NCBI GenBank assembly: GCA_018268755.1
Contig: JAFDVW010000015.1
Coordinates: 1 to 64,000 of the forward strand
Reading direction: 5' to 3'
Length of the DNA stretch: 64,000 nucleotides
Source of the DNA: Acidobacteriota bacterium
GTDB lineage: Bacteria > Acidobacteriota > Terriglobia > Terriglobales > Acidobacteriaceae
This document shows positions 19,001-25,871 of the stretch, piece after piece. Under the pieces are notes generated by a model. That model was not told the origin of the DNA. It did not search any database and saw nothing but the letters and a program-made list of their open reading frames with translations. A program made the position numbers and the translations under genes. Numbering within the stretch: the first letter of the stretch is position 1; every line of letters starts with the position of its first letter.

Positions 19001-19589
19001 CGCCAATGGAGACGCCCACCATCTGATTTTTCGTGGGATCAAACTGTCCGCCATCGACAATCTGAACTCCCGGCGCCATCTGCGCCAGATCGAGGAAATT
19101 GCGGCCGTTCAGCGGCAAAGCCTGAATCTGGTCCGATTGAATGACCCCCTGCACGGTGGACTTGGCCGTGTCGGCCGTCACCACTGCCGCCTGCACCACG
19201 ACTTCGGTGGATACCGCGCCAACTTCGAGATTCAGCACCAGCGAAGAGGACACGCCCACGCGAATCGTAATGGCGGTCGTGGCGGTCTTGAATCCTTCCT
19301 TCTGCACCGAAATGCTGTAATCGCCCGGCGGCAGGTCCGGAACGACAATTGTGCCCTCACTATTTGAGGTGAGTTCCAGCTTGGTGCCGCGGTCCTTGCT
19401 GGTCAGAATCGCTTTGGCGGCCACGACTCCGGCCCCAGCCGGGTCCAACACTTGAATAGAAGCCGATCCAGTCAATCTCTGAGCAAATCCTGTCGCGGTC
19501 AGTGCGAACAAGACACTAGCGATCAGCAAGGTTATGCCAATTCGCTGGCTGATTTTCGGCTGACGAGAGCACGCATCCGTCAAGAACAT
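16083..19589 (-). CDS. TonB-dependent receptor, Oar-like, with carboxypeptidase-regulatory domain (1)
   Basis: A 1168-residue outer-membrane receptor. Residues 1-36 form a signal peptide ending ATGFAQ. A carboxypeptidase-regulatory-like beta domain (about 40-120: LPPGDYSISVQKEGFKT) precedes the plug (about 130-260, with LPLNGRNFLDLAQMAPGVQ and the IQMDGVDITDE loop), and the rest is a 22-strand barrel ending in AFQFGIRVSF with terminal Phe. This Oar-like architecture is highly amplified in Acidobacteria and is thought to import complex organic ligands; the ligand is unknown. No recognisable Ton box is obvious by eye. It is a paralogue of the next upstream gene but is transcribed separately, with a 400-base leader region and its own terminator. 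Confidence 0.93.
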   Translation of the reverse strand: MFLTDACSRQPKISQRIGITLLIASVLFALTATGFAQRLTGSASIQVLDPAGAGVVAAKAILTSKDRGTKLELTSNSEGTIVVPDLPPGDYSISVQKEGFKTATTAITIRVGVSSSLVLNLEVGAVSTEVVVQAAVVTADTAKSTVQGVIQSDQIQALPLNGRNFLDLAQMAPGVQIVDGGQFDPTKNQMVGVSIGGRGGRVTRIQMDGVDITDETVGTTVMNLTNESIQEFGIQQSSLDLSTDLTSSGAVNIITRSGTNTYHGTGFGLFRRSDFAASTAPLGVENAPKPPFSRDNYGGRLGGYFLKNRLFWDAEYEKLQQQSATVTNVPNFPQFTNSYGVPMNEHMGGARADFSLTDKMKLFYRFMHDDNLGVTGFGGVGVSAFANSNNANSHVAGWDYSSGSSVHSIRFSSLKFANGIVDANALAGTPVLPVQVNIQGLGGFVYGPNANAPQATYQQNRQIKYDGSFVKGRHTLQVGVQYNRITQGGFASFFGLGPRIRAPFSGGVAADPYNADGADDPLNYKANLVILGNGLGALSEKPAFGFPHGGFDNNRFGIYVHDTWKLAKNFTVNGGLRWNFDDGLANADLARTPLISEFDPELGGKPRNDKKRFAPQLGFAWDLHGDGKTVIRGGGGLYYDTNIFNNLSFDRQVNLPPGFGNSYDNVDSTVKYLLSPIDGSILFDFTTQCTGAQPSSGTPNSCFGAAIGNVIPFALQAQQLYQQASTQASNGWPQPGVPPLFDSLLGVSGGAILDPRYKSPYGTQINFGIQRELKQGLVLSVDYIMNRGVHFYETRDRNRIGAANTLDPAAALNAMNLTFNDYECGEGSVAANIDCVIDGGGSIYDFTAEGLGAGSALDGGSFVGNNKNFRSMTVIEYAGVSRYQALQAALTGRIGSYGPLRNVTTNVTYALSRFNSSSTDQDFLFAAVNNDNLTQFYGPSNLDRTHQLGVAFSFDLPAGFRFSTISQYRTNEASTGIFAQSTDASTDIFINDFNGDGTVGDPLPGTNRGAYGRKVHANNLNDLINSYNNNVAGTLTPAGKALVDAGLFTQSQLEALGAVAGSLDPAPAGQIDNPGFYTTDFRLSWTYKLAERFQIEPMVECFNVFNRMNGVGTGSDGRGGNTALDGILSGAVGSINGTIHAPQRVGAGSGSFSSGLPRAFQFGIRVSF

Positions 19590-19852
19590 CTTGCACCTAC
19601 CTTTCGGAGTTTGGGGAACCGGGTCTTGCTAAAAAAGCGGTTTCGAATTGGTTTAAAAAACTGAAACGATTGCACTTAACACTAGAAAAGTTCTGATCGC
19701 GGCGGGTAAACACCTGTCTTTCCCACCACTTCACCCGAACTTGGGCACTCTTGCAATCAACAAACCACAACAGGCAGCTCACACGATCTGTATTGAATTC
19801 AATCTGTTGTATAGCGTCTTGTTGAAAAGCATGGATTCCTCCGGGTAAACAT

Positions 19853-19868
19853 ATTCCAAATTTGGAAT
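19853..19868. promoter_or_regulatory. Perfect 16-bp palindrome ATTCCAAATTTGGAAT, candidate operator
   Basis: An uninterrupted inverted repeat in the promoter space of the first TonB-dependent receptor, about 265 bases before its start codon. Its even length and AT centre fit a dimeric repressor site, but no regulator gene adjoins it and the factor is unknown. Confidence 0.4.
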
Positions 19869-19928
19869 CACCCCCTCCCGTAGAATATCGATTTTTGTAG
19901 AAATCCTTGATTTTTTAGAACTTGCAGG

Positions 19929-19966
19929 CAAAAAGAAAGGCCATCCGCAAGAGTGCGGATGGCCTT
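19929..19966 (-). terminator. Rho-independent terminator of second TonB-dependent receptor
   Basis: Perfect 13-bp stem AAGGCCATCCGCA/TGCGGATGGCCTT with a 4-base loop; in the minus-strand direction it is followed by TCTTTTTG. It begins about 25 bases after the receptor stop at 19991. Confidence 0.92.
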
Positions 19967-19990
19967 GTCCAAACCGGTTTAGCTTGTTAT

Positions 19991-22900
19991 CTAGAAAGTC
20001 AACTTGAGGGTGAACTCCATTGCCCGCGGAGACCCCAGTCCGAATACTCCCGAACCCAAGCCCAAGCGGTTCGAGGCCGGTTGCGGGTTGAGGGTTCCGT
20101 TCGGCGACCCAGGGGTCCCATCGAGCACGGTGCTGAAGGGATTGTTGGAGCCGTTGAAATTGGCAAAGTTCATCAGGTTGAAGAACGAGACGCCAGGGCG
20201 CAGTTCCACGCGGTCCCAGAACTTATGCCCCCAGCTCAGGCTCAGGTCAAAGGCCCGCAACCAGTCCTGTCCCACCGCATTGGGCGGAGCGGTCGCGACC
20301 GTCTGCATAACGCCTCCCAGCTGCTGCAGTTGGGCCAGGCTGAACAGACCATTGCTGATCAACACCCGCCCGGCCGGAGTGGCCTGGCCGGCGAAGTTGG
20401 TATTGTAGGCGTCAATCACGGTATTGAGGCCGCTCACGGAAATATCGCGGCCAAAGGATCCAATGTTGCTGCCCGGCAACAGATCTCCCGTGCCGCCATT
20501 GGAGCCGACGGTGCCATCTCCAGTACCGTCGCCAGTCACATCGGAGACGAAGATGCCGCCCGGCGCGCCGGTCACTGGCAAGGTCATATTCGAAGGTAGC
20601 GGGCTGTAGAAATGCGAGATCACGCTCATGCGGAGATGCGCCGGCAGTTCCATGGTAGTGCCGAAGGAGACCTGGTGCCGCCGGTCCAGCCCGTTGGGAC
20701 CAATGTAGCGGGAAGGCTGGGCATTGTCGGTGGCAAAATTGATGTAGTCGTTGTCACGGGCCATGGACACGTAGCGGGATAGGGCGTAAGAGATTTGCAG
20801 GTCCATGGAGCGGACCCCGGAAAACGGATGGCTGGCGTGCTGTTTCAAAGACATTTGCAGCCCGTTGTAGACGGAACGGCCGATGGGAAACAGCATCTGG
20901 TTGGCGCCCACGGCGGAGTTTTTGCCGGGAAACGCGGCAGCGGGCGCGCCGATCGCCGAGCACGGCAGGCCCCCACACACCGAGTATCCGGAATCAAGCC
21001 CGTTACTGGCGTAGTCGGCGATGCTGGCGCCAGCGGCGATCGCGCAATTGATATTGGCGGTCATGCTGGAGTTGCCGCAACCAAACGAACTATTGGTGGC
21101 ATTGATGGCCGCGATGGCCGCATCTTCATCGAAGTAGCGCGAGTCGCCCACGTGGTTGGTGTCCACGGAAAGCAGGCTGTGTGTGCCCACATTGCGCAAA
21201 TAGTCCACGGTGAGCACCATACCGGGACGAAACTCGTGCTGCATGCCGAAATTCATCTGCACCGAACGCGGGGTCACGTAGTCCGGGGCGAACATGTTGG
21301 TTCCGGTCACGTCAATGCCAGAGGCAAGAATGTTGCCGATATACACCGGGTTACTGGAAGCTCCGGCGGCCAGGGTATAAGCCTGATAGTCCTGCTGCAG
21401 CTGCAGGATCTGCGAAGTCACACTGCCGATCGGCTGTCCGCAAACCTCCGCCGGATCAACAGAGGTGGGAAAGGACACAGATTGCGCCAGGCCATTGGCG
21501 CACACCGGCGTGCTGGCCAGGAACAAGCCTTGTTGCAGTCGGGCCGGGCGATCGTAAAGATTGTTGTTCCAGATGGAATTCTCATAGAACAAACCGATGC
21601 CGGCGCGAAAGACGGTCTTGCTGCTGCCGCCCGGGGCCCAGGCCACGCCGAGTTGAGGGGCAAAGTTGCGGTTCGGTTGATTGACCCGCCGTCCCAGGCC
21701 GGCGCCGAATTGTTCAAGTTCCGGAATTGCGCCCAGATCGCTGTCGGAGCGTCCCGTGTCGCGCGCATAGCGGAGACCGTAAGTCAGGGTCAGGTGCGGC
21801 TTCACTTTCCAGGAGTCCCCGAAGTATAGCGAGATGCGGTTGTCCGGACCCAAGCCACCGCCCGGGAAACCGAAGGCCGGTTTCTCGGACGAAAAACCCT
21901 GGCCATTGCCCAACGTCACGTTGGTGACCGGATAGTTCAGCGGATTACCGGCGCCCCCTTGCAGCGATTGGCAAATGGTGTCGCAGGAATCAGTGGGCGC
22001 GCCAACTGCGGGGGCGAGTCCCAGGAACTCCGCATACCCGCCGCCCACAATGTGGTTGTATCCCGCGCCGTAGCGGAAGATGTGGTTGCGGAAGGGCTTG
22101 CTGCCATCGTACTTCACCTGACGATTGGACTGGAAGGTGGCCTGCGGGGCCAGGAAGTTGGGGCCCGAGCAAAACACGTTCGCGCCCGGAGTCAGACAGT
22201 TAGGATCGCTGCCGATGGCCAGCTCAATTCCCGGCGCCGGATTGAAAATGTCCGAGCCGGTGACCGCGTCGGTAATCTCATTGCGGAACTTGGTGTAGCC
22301 GAAACGAATGCTGTGAGTGTAGCTGCCGGTAGTGAAGTCCAGGCCCAGGGCGTGGACCGGCGTGTGGTTCACGTTGGAATAAGGCTGGAACGAGTTGGGG
22401 ATATAGGGCAACACGCTGTGGTTCTGGTCGTAGGAAAAGCGATAGAACGCTTTGAAATTGTTGTTGATCAGCCAATCCACGCGGGCAATGCCCAGGGCCT
22501 CGCGGAAGGGAGAGTTGAAATTTCCGGCCAGCGCCTCAAAGGGAGGGCCGGGCAGCACGGGATCGAGCAGGTCCTGCTTGGTGCGCTCCGCGTCTACAAA
22601 GAAAAACAGTTTGTCGCGAAGCACAGGCCCACCCAGGCTGCCGCCGTATTGATTGCGCTGAAAGGGATTGTCGGTGCCGCCGGGCAGGTTGGCGTTCAGA
22701 CTCTGGTCGCGGAAGTAGTAGAAGCCGTCGCCGTGCAGCTGGTTGGTGCCCGACTTGGTCGTGATGTTGACCGAACCCGAAGAAGTCAGCTCGGTGGAAA
22801 GGTCGAGCGAGGACTGCTGCAAGGAAGATTCCTGGATAGCGCCCAACGGAATATTTTGCGTGGTGGTGCCGACGGTCTCGTCGCTGACATCGACGCCATC

Positions 22901-23533
22901 GACTTCGATGCGCGCCGTGCGGCCGAAGCGTCCGCCGAAAGAGATGGAGCTGAAGCCGTTCTTGGTGGGATCAAAATTGCCGCCGTCCTGAATCTGCACC
23001 CCGGGCTCGAGCTGGGCCAGGTCGAGAAAGTTGCGGCCGTTGATGGGCAAGTTCTCGATCTGCTGTGCCGTCAGCACGCCTTGCACCGTGGCCTGCTCAG
23101 TGTTGATGCTCACTTCTGTACCTTGCACTTCCACCACCTGGCTGCTTTCGCCCACGGAAAGCTTCACATTGCCCGTGGCGGTCACACTCACCTGCACGGT
23201 GACGGGCAGGGACACCGTCTTGAAGCCCGCCATCTCGACCCGAACTTCATAGTTGCCGGGGAGCAGCGCGCCAGAGGTATAGGCGCCGGACGACGTGGTC
23301 GTGGTCTCGCTGACCTGATTGGTGGATTTATTGCGGATCGACACCTTGGCGCCGCCCACGACCGCACCCGACGGATCGGTGACCGTTCCCTGAATGCTGC
23401 CGGTGGAGATGGTCGTCTGCGCATGCAGGCCCGGAGCACCTGCGAGAATCCCGGGAATCACCAGAAGGACCGCTAGAACAAGATGGTGACAGAAAACACG
23501 TGTAGCCTTGGGCGACATATACCTTCCTTTCAA
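19991..23533 (-). CDS. TonB-dependent receptor, Oar-like, with carboxypeptidase-regulatory domain (2)
   Basis: An 1180-residue paralogue of the downstream receptor. The signal peptide (HLVLAVLLVIPGILAGAPGLHAQ) is followed by a carboxypeptidase-regulatory domain (about 45-125: LLPGNYEVRVEMAGFKT), a plug with LPINGRNFLDLAQLEPGVQ and IEVDGVDVSDETVG, and a long barrel ending AMEFTLKLTF. The two receptors share the plug signature and overall plan but differ throughout the barrel, so they probably bind different ligands. AAGGAAGG lies four bases before the ATG. The 5-prime leader contains a nested stem structure (23567-23622). Confidence 0.93.
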   Translation of the reverse strand: MKGRYMSPKATRVFCHHLVLAVLLVIPGILAGAPGLHAQTTISTGSIQGTVTDPSGAVVGGAKVSIRNKSTNQVSETTTTSSGAYTSGALLPGNYEVRVEMAGFKTVSLPVTVQVSVTATGNVKLSVGESSQVVEVQGTEVSINTEQATVQGVLTAQQIENLPINGRNFLDLAQLEPGVQIQDGGNFDPTKNGFSSISFGGRFGRTARIEVDGVDVSDETVGTTTQNIPLGAIQESSLQQSSLDLSTELTSSGSVNITTKSGTNQLHGDGFYYFRDQSLNANLPGGTDNPFQRNQYGGSLGGPVLRDKLFFFVDAERTKQDLLDPVLPGPPFEALAGNFNSPFREALGIARVDWLINNNFKAFYRFSYDQNHSVLPYIPNSFQPYSNVNHTPVHALGLDFTTGSYTHSIRFGYTKFRNEITDAVTGSDIFNPAPGIELAIGSDPNCLTPGANVFCSGPNFLAPQATFQSNRQVKYDGSKPFRNHIFRYGAGYNHIVGGGYAEFLGLAPAVGAPTDSCDTICQSLQGGAGNPLNYPVTNVTLGNGQGFSSEKPAFGFPGGGLGPDNRISLYFGDSWKVKPHLTLTYGLRYARDTGRSDSDLGAIPELEQFGAGLGRRVNQPNRNFAPQLGVAWAPGGSSKTVFRAGIGLFYENSIWNNNLYDRPARLQQGLFLASTPVCANGLAQSVSFPTSVDPAEVCGQPIGSVTSQILQLQQDYQAYTLAAGASSNPVYIGNILASGIDVTGTNMFAPDYVTPRSVQMNFGMQHEFRPGMVLTVDYLRNVGTHSLLSVDTNHVGDSRYFDEDAAIAAINATNSSFGCGNSSMTANINCAIAAGASIADYASNGLDSGYSVCGGLPCSAIGAPAAAFPGKNSAVGANQMLFPIGRSVYNGLQMSLKQHASHPFSGVRSMDLQISYALSRYVSMARDNDYINFATDNAQPSRYIGPNGLDRRHQVSFGTTMELPAHLRMSVISHFYSPLPSNMTLPVTGAPGGIFVSDVTGDGTGDGTVGSNGGTGDLLPGSNIGSFGRDISVSGLNTVIDAYNTNFAGQATPAGRVLISNGLFSLAQLQQLGGVMQTVATAPPNAVGQDWLRAFDLSLSWGHKFWDRVELRPGVSFFNLMNFANFNGSNNPFSTVLDGTPGSPNGTLNPQPASNRLGLGSGVFGLGSPRAMEFTLKLTF

Positions 23534-23844
23534 AAATGCTGAACCCGATCACTCCCTGAAGAACTGCCAAGGGGCGGAAAACCGTAGATAGGGAGAAACG
23601 GTAGAAATCTCGGGCCCCTTGGTGCAGCCCGGCGGACGCCCCGCGGGGCCGCTGCTTTGGGCCAAAACTCATTCTGCAATTTGTACACCAGAACCCAGCA
23701 GGAGCGCAGGCCGCTGATACGCCGGCCCCAAATACATATTTTTACACTGCGCGCAGCCGCCGGACTGTGAAATCACACATTCCCCATCCGTAGAACTGGA
23801 TGAAATAACTTTACCAACATACCATTCGCCGAACGCCCCGGCCT
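23534..23844. other. 311-base leader region of the second TonB-dependent receptor
   Basis: No gene is present. It holds the nested stem at 23567-23622, a GC-rich stretch, and TGTGA-AA-TCACA at 23766-23777, a short inverted repeat that resembles half-sites of CRP-type regulators but with too small a spacer. I see no clear sigma-70 promoter. Confidence 0.5.
23567..23622 (-). promoter_or_regulatory. Nested stem in the 5-prime leader of receptor 2, candidate cis-acting RNA
   Basis: In the minus-strand transcript CCAAGGGGC pairs with GCCCCTTGG as a perfect 9-bp outer stem, and inside it ACCGTT faces AACGGT-type sequence (ACCGT with ACGGT) as an inner stem separated by an asymmetric internal loop. 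It ends 34 bases before the start codon. I do not recognise it as a known riboswitch class. Confidence 0.4.
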
Positions 23845-24876
23845 TCACCGCGCTTTGCTGGTGTAATATCCCGTGCGGTGGCGGACCTTGTATTCCGCCT
23901 GGTCGGGGACCCCATCCACTTTGACCTCGACACTGCGAAACTCGGAGCTGGTCAAACGCCGCGCCGGATAGTAAGCCAGCAAATACTGGGTACGCAATTC
24001 ATCGCTGATCTGGCGGAAGGCTTCGTCGAGCTGGGCGACCGATTTGGCGTAAAAATACTTCCCGCCCGTATCTTCCGAGAGCTGAATCAAAGCGTGCTCG
24101 CCTCCGGTATCGCGTCCGGCGCTGGCTTCGATGGGGACCACGATCACGCTGTACAGGATGGCCTCCGCCTGCTGCGCCGCGCGCACCGCCTCCTTGTAAT
24201 TCACCTGGCTGACTGTGTCCCCGCCGTCGGTAATCACCACCATGACCTTGCGGCCCTGCCGGCGCTCCAAAGCCTCGGAACCAAGATAAAGAGCGTCATA
24301 AAGCGCGGTCGCCGAACCCAAGCGGATGCGGTCAATTCCCCGGTCAATGTCCTTGAGATTAGATGTGAATGGGGTGACCTCATGCACGATCTCGCTGAAC
24401 TCAAACAAAGCCAGGCCATCGACCGGGCGCAGAATGGTATGAGCGAATTTTCGCGCGGAAGCCAATTCCAGGGGTAGGTCCCGGCGCGTGCTGAGGCTGG
24501 TGTCGATCGCCATGACGATGGACAGCGGTACCGCCGACTCTTTATCGAAGACCGAAATTCTCTGCTCGACACCATCTTCCGCCACGCGGAAGTCTTCTTT
24601 CTTCAGTCCGGCCACCGGAGCGCCGTGTGCGTCGGTCACCGTCACATACAGGTTGACCAGCTTTACGTCCACCTTGATGGTAGTGTCGGACTCCTGGGCG
24701 GTACAGACGCTGCCAGCCAGCAGGAGCGCACTGAGTAAGGCCCATTTCCAGCTTGCGGCAGAACCGTGCCAACGTGGTGCACTCCTGTCATGCTGTGCGG
24801 TCAAGTTAGAAAAATCCTTTTGCCCGTAAAATCCCACTGATAAATCGCAAGCAACACGAAGAAGCCAACGTGTCAC
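23845..24876 (-). CDS. Exported VWFA-domain protein of acidobacterial type
   Basis: A 343-residue protein with a hydrophobic export segment (WALLSALLLAGSVCTAQ) that begins only at about residue 43, then a short beta region (VNLYVTVTDAHGAPVAGLKKEDF) and a von Willebrand A domain with MIDAS motif DTSLS and ITDGGDT. It matches the VWFA-related family that is expanded in Acidobacteria; function is unknown, presumably protein binding in the periplasm. The frame opens with GTG at 24876, overlapping the stop of the MoaD-MoaE gene by four bases (GTGA), so coupling is likely. The 40-odd residues before the signal segment are odd; an internal TTG start closer to it is possible. It ends with KVRHRTGYY, typical of the family. 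Confidence 0.88.
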   Translation of the reverse strand: MTRWLLRVACDLSVGFYGQKDFSNLTAQHDRSAPRWHGSAASWKWALLSALLLAGSVCTAQESDTTIKVDVKLVNLYVTVTDAHGAPVAGLKKEDFRVAEDGVEQRISVFDKESAVPLSIVMAIDTSLSTRRDLPLELASARKFAHTILRPVDGLALFEFSEIVHEVTPFTSNLKDIDRGIDRIRLGSATALYDALYLGSEALERRQGRKVMVVITDGGDTVSQVNYKEAVRAAQQAEAILYSVIVVPIEASAGRDTGGEHALIQLSEDTGGKYFYAKSVAQLDEAFRQISDELRTQYLLAYYPARRLTSSEFRSVEVKVDGVPDQAEYKVRHRTGYYTSKAR

Positions 24877-25598
24877 TTAGATGCATGGCCCTCGGAATGG
24901 GTGCCTTCGGCGCGGGGAATTTCCGCTGGAAAGGGCTCGCCATCGGCCCACACGGCGCCATCCACGAAATATTCCTTTTTCCAGATAGGGACCGTGCGCT
25001 TCAAGCTGTCGATCAGAAAGCGGCAGGCATCAAACGCGGCGGCTCGATGAGCGGAGGCCACCCCAATCCACACGCTGGTCTCCCCGATCTCGATTCTTCC
25101 CAGACGATGGACCACGGCAACATCCCGCACAGAAAATTGCTCCAGCGCTTGCCCGGCCAGCGCTTCCATTTGCTTGAGGGCCATCTCTTCATAGGCCTCG
25201 TAATCGAGATACAGGGTGCGACGGCCGCGCGTGTGGTTGCGCACAATGCCCTCGAAGACCAGGGCCGCGCCATCTTCGGGATGCTTGAGCTTGTCGGCCA
25301 GTTCGCGGGCCGGGATCACCTCACGCACAATGGCGCAATGGGGCGAGCGGGCCGCGCCGCCGCTGACCGGTGGCAGCAAGGCCACCTCGTCATTGGGCTG
25401 GAGCGTTTTCTCCGGCCCGGCATATTCCTGATTGACGGACAGTGCCAGGAAAGGCAGCAGGTCCGTTAGCTGGGGAATGCGCGCTTCATAGTGACCGAGG
25501 ACATCGGCCACCGTGGCTGGCTCAGGCAGGATGAGTGAATCCTGCGCCTTGCCTGCCAAGTCCTTCAACCTGCCAAAGAATAGAACACGGATCTGCAT
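24873..25598 (-). CDS. Molybdopterin synthase, MoaD-MoaE fusion
   Basis: A 241-residue fusion of both subunits of molybdopterin synthase, which converts cyclic pyranopterin monophosphate to molybdopterin. Residues 1-81 are a MoaD ubiquitin-like domain ending in LLPPVSGG, whose Gly80-Gly81 must normally be a free C-terminus to carry the thiocarboxylate. Residues about 86-228 are MoaE, with FEGIVRNHTRGR, AVVHRLGRIEIGE, VASAHRAAAFDACRF and the catalytic Lys pair in IWKKEYF. Such fusions are known (MoaX of mycobacteria, which is cleaved after Gly-Gly), so processing is expected here. The last 15 residues are a polar tail. It overlaps the VWFA gene by four bases. No other moa gene is in view. Confidence 0.93.
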   Translation of the reverse strand: MQIRVLFFGRLKDLAGKAQDSLILPEPATVADVLGHYEARIPQLTDLLPFLALSVNQEYAGPEKTLQPNDEVALLPPVSGGAARSPHCAIVREVIPARELADKLKHPEDGAALVFEGIVRNHTRGRRTLYLDYEAYEEMALKQMEALAGQALEQFSVRDVAVVHRLGRIEIGETSVWIGVASAHRAAAFDACRFLIDSLKRTVPIWKKEYFVDGAVWADGEPFPAEIPRAEGTHSEGHASK

Positions 25599-25769
25599 GG
25601 AGTTAGGGCCTTCCTAGTGTATCGCGCAGGGCAGGAAAAACTAAGGGCTCGGGGCGCGGACCTGCCCCGTGCGGGCAGAGAAATCACCCGACTTTCATGG
25701 CGGGACAGATCAAGTTTCACATCTCCGTCGCCAGGCCGAAGTTCCCTGCTGGGCCCGATCTGCTTGCAC

Positions 25770-25796
25770 GCCGAGCGGGCGGAACGCCCGCTCCCA
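25770..25796. repeat. REP-like hairpin GAGCGGGCG-gaa-CGCCCGCTC
   Basis: Perfect 9-bp stem with a 3-base loop at 25773-25793, followed by CCACATGGG. It has no T-run in either direction, so it is a palindromic repeat rather than a terminator. It lies in the 273-base space between moaDE and the FecR gene, which holds no gene. Confidence 0.6.
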
Positions 25797-25817
25797 CATG
25801 GGCTGGGGTGATCCCCC

Positions 25818-25851
25818 CAAAAGACAGGTCTCACGCCGTAGCGTGAGACCT
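25818..25851 (-). terminator. Rho-independent terminator of the FecR/DUF6600 gene
   Basis: Perfect 11-bp stem AGGTCTCACGC/GCGTGAGACCT around a 4-base loop at 25826-25851; in the minus direction GTCTTTTGG follows. It begins 20 bases after the stop codon at 25872. Confidence 0.8.
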
Positions 25852-25871
25852 GGGCATCCGGGATTTTCAGA

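Larger units (their letters stand above)
19590..19990. other. 400-base intergenic region between the two TonB-dependent receptors
   Basis: No gene is visible. It contains the terminator of the upstream receptor (19929-19966), a perfect 16-bp palindrome at 19853-19868, and an AT-rich leader for the downstream receptor. An AAGGTAGG lies about 6 bases before that receptor start at 19589. No convincing -35/-10 pair stands out. Confidence 0.6.

Noticed and set aside
23766..23777. TGTGA-AA-TCACA as a CRP site
   Set aside because: CRP-type sites need a 6-base spacer between the half-sites; here it is 2.
24873..25598. Frame-fused MoaD-MoaE as a sequencing error
   Set aside because: The reading frame is continuous, and such fusions are known in other bacteria, so no frameshift needs to be assumed.
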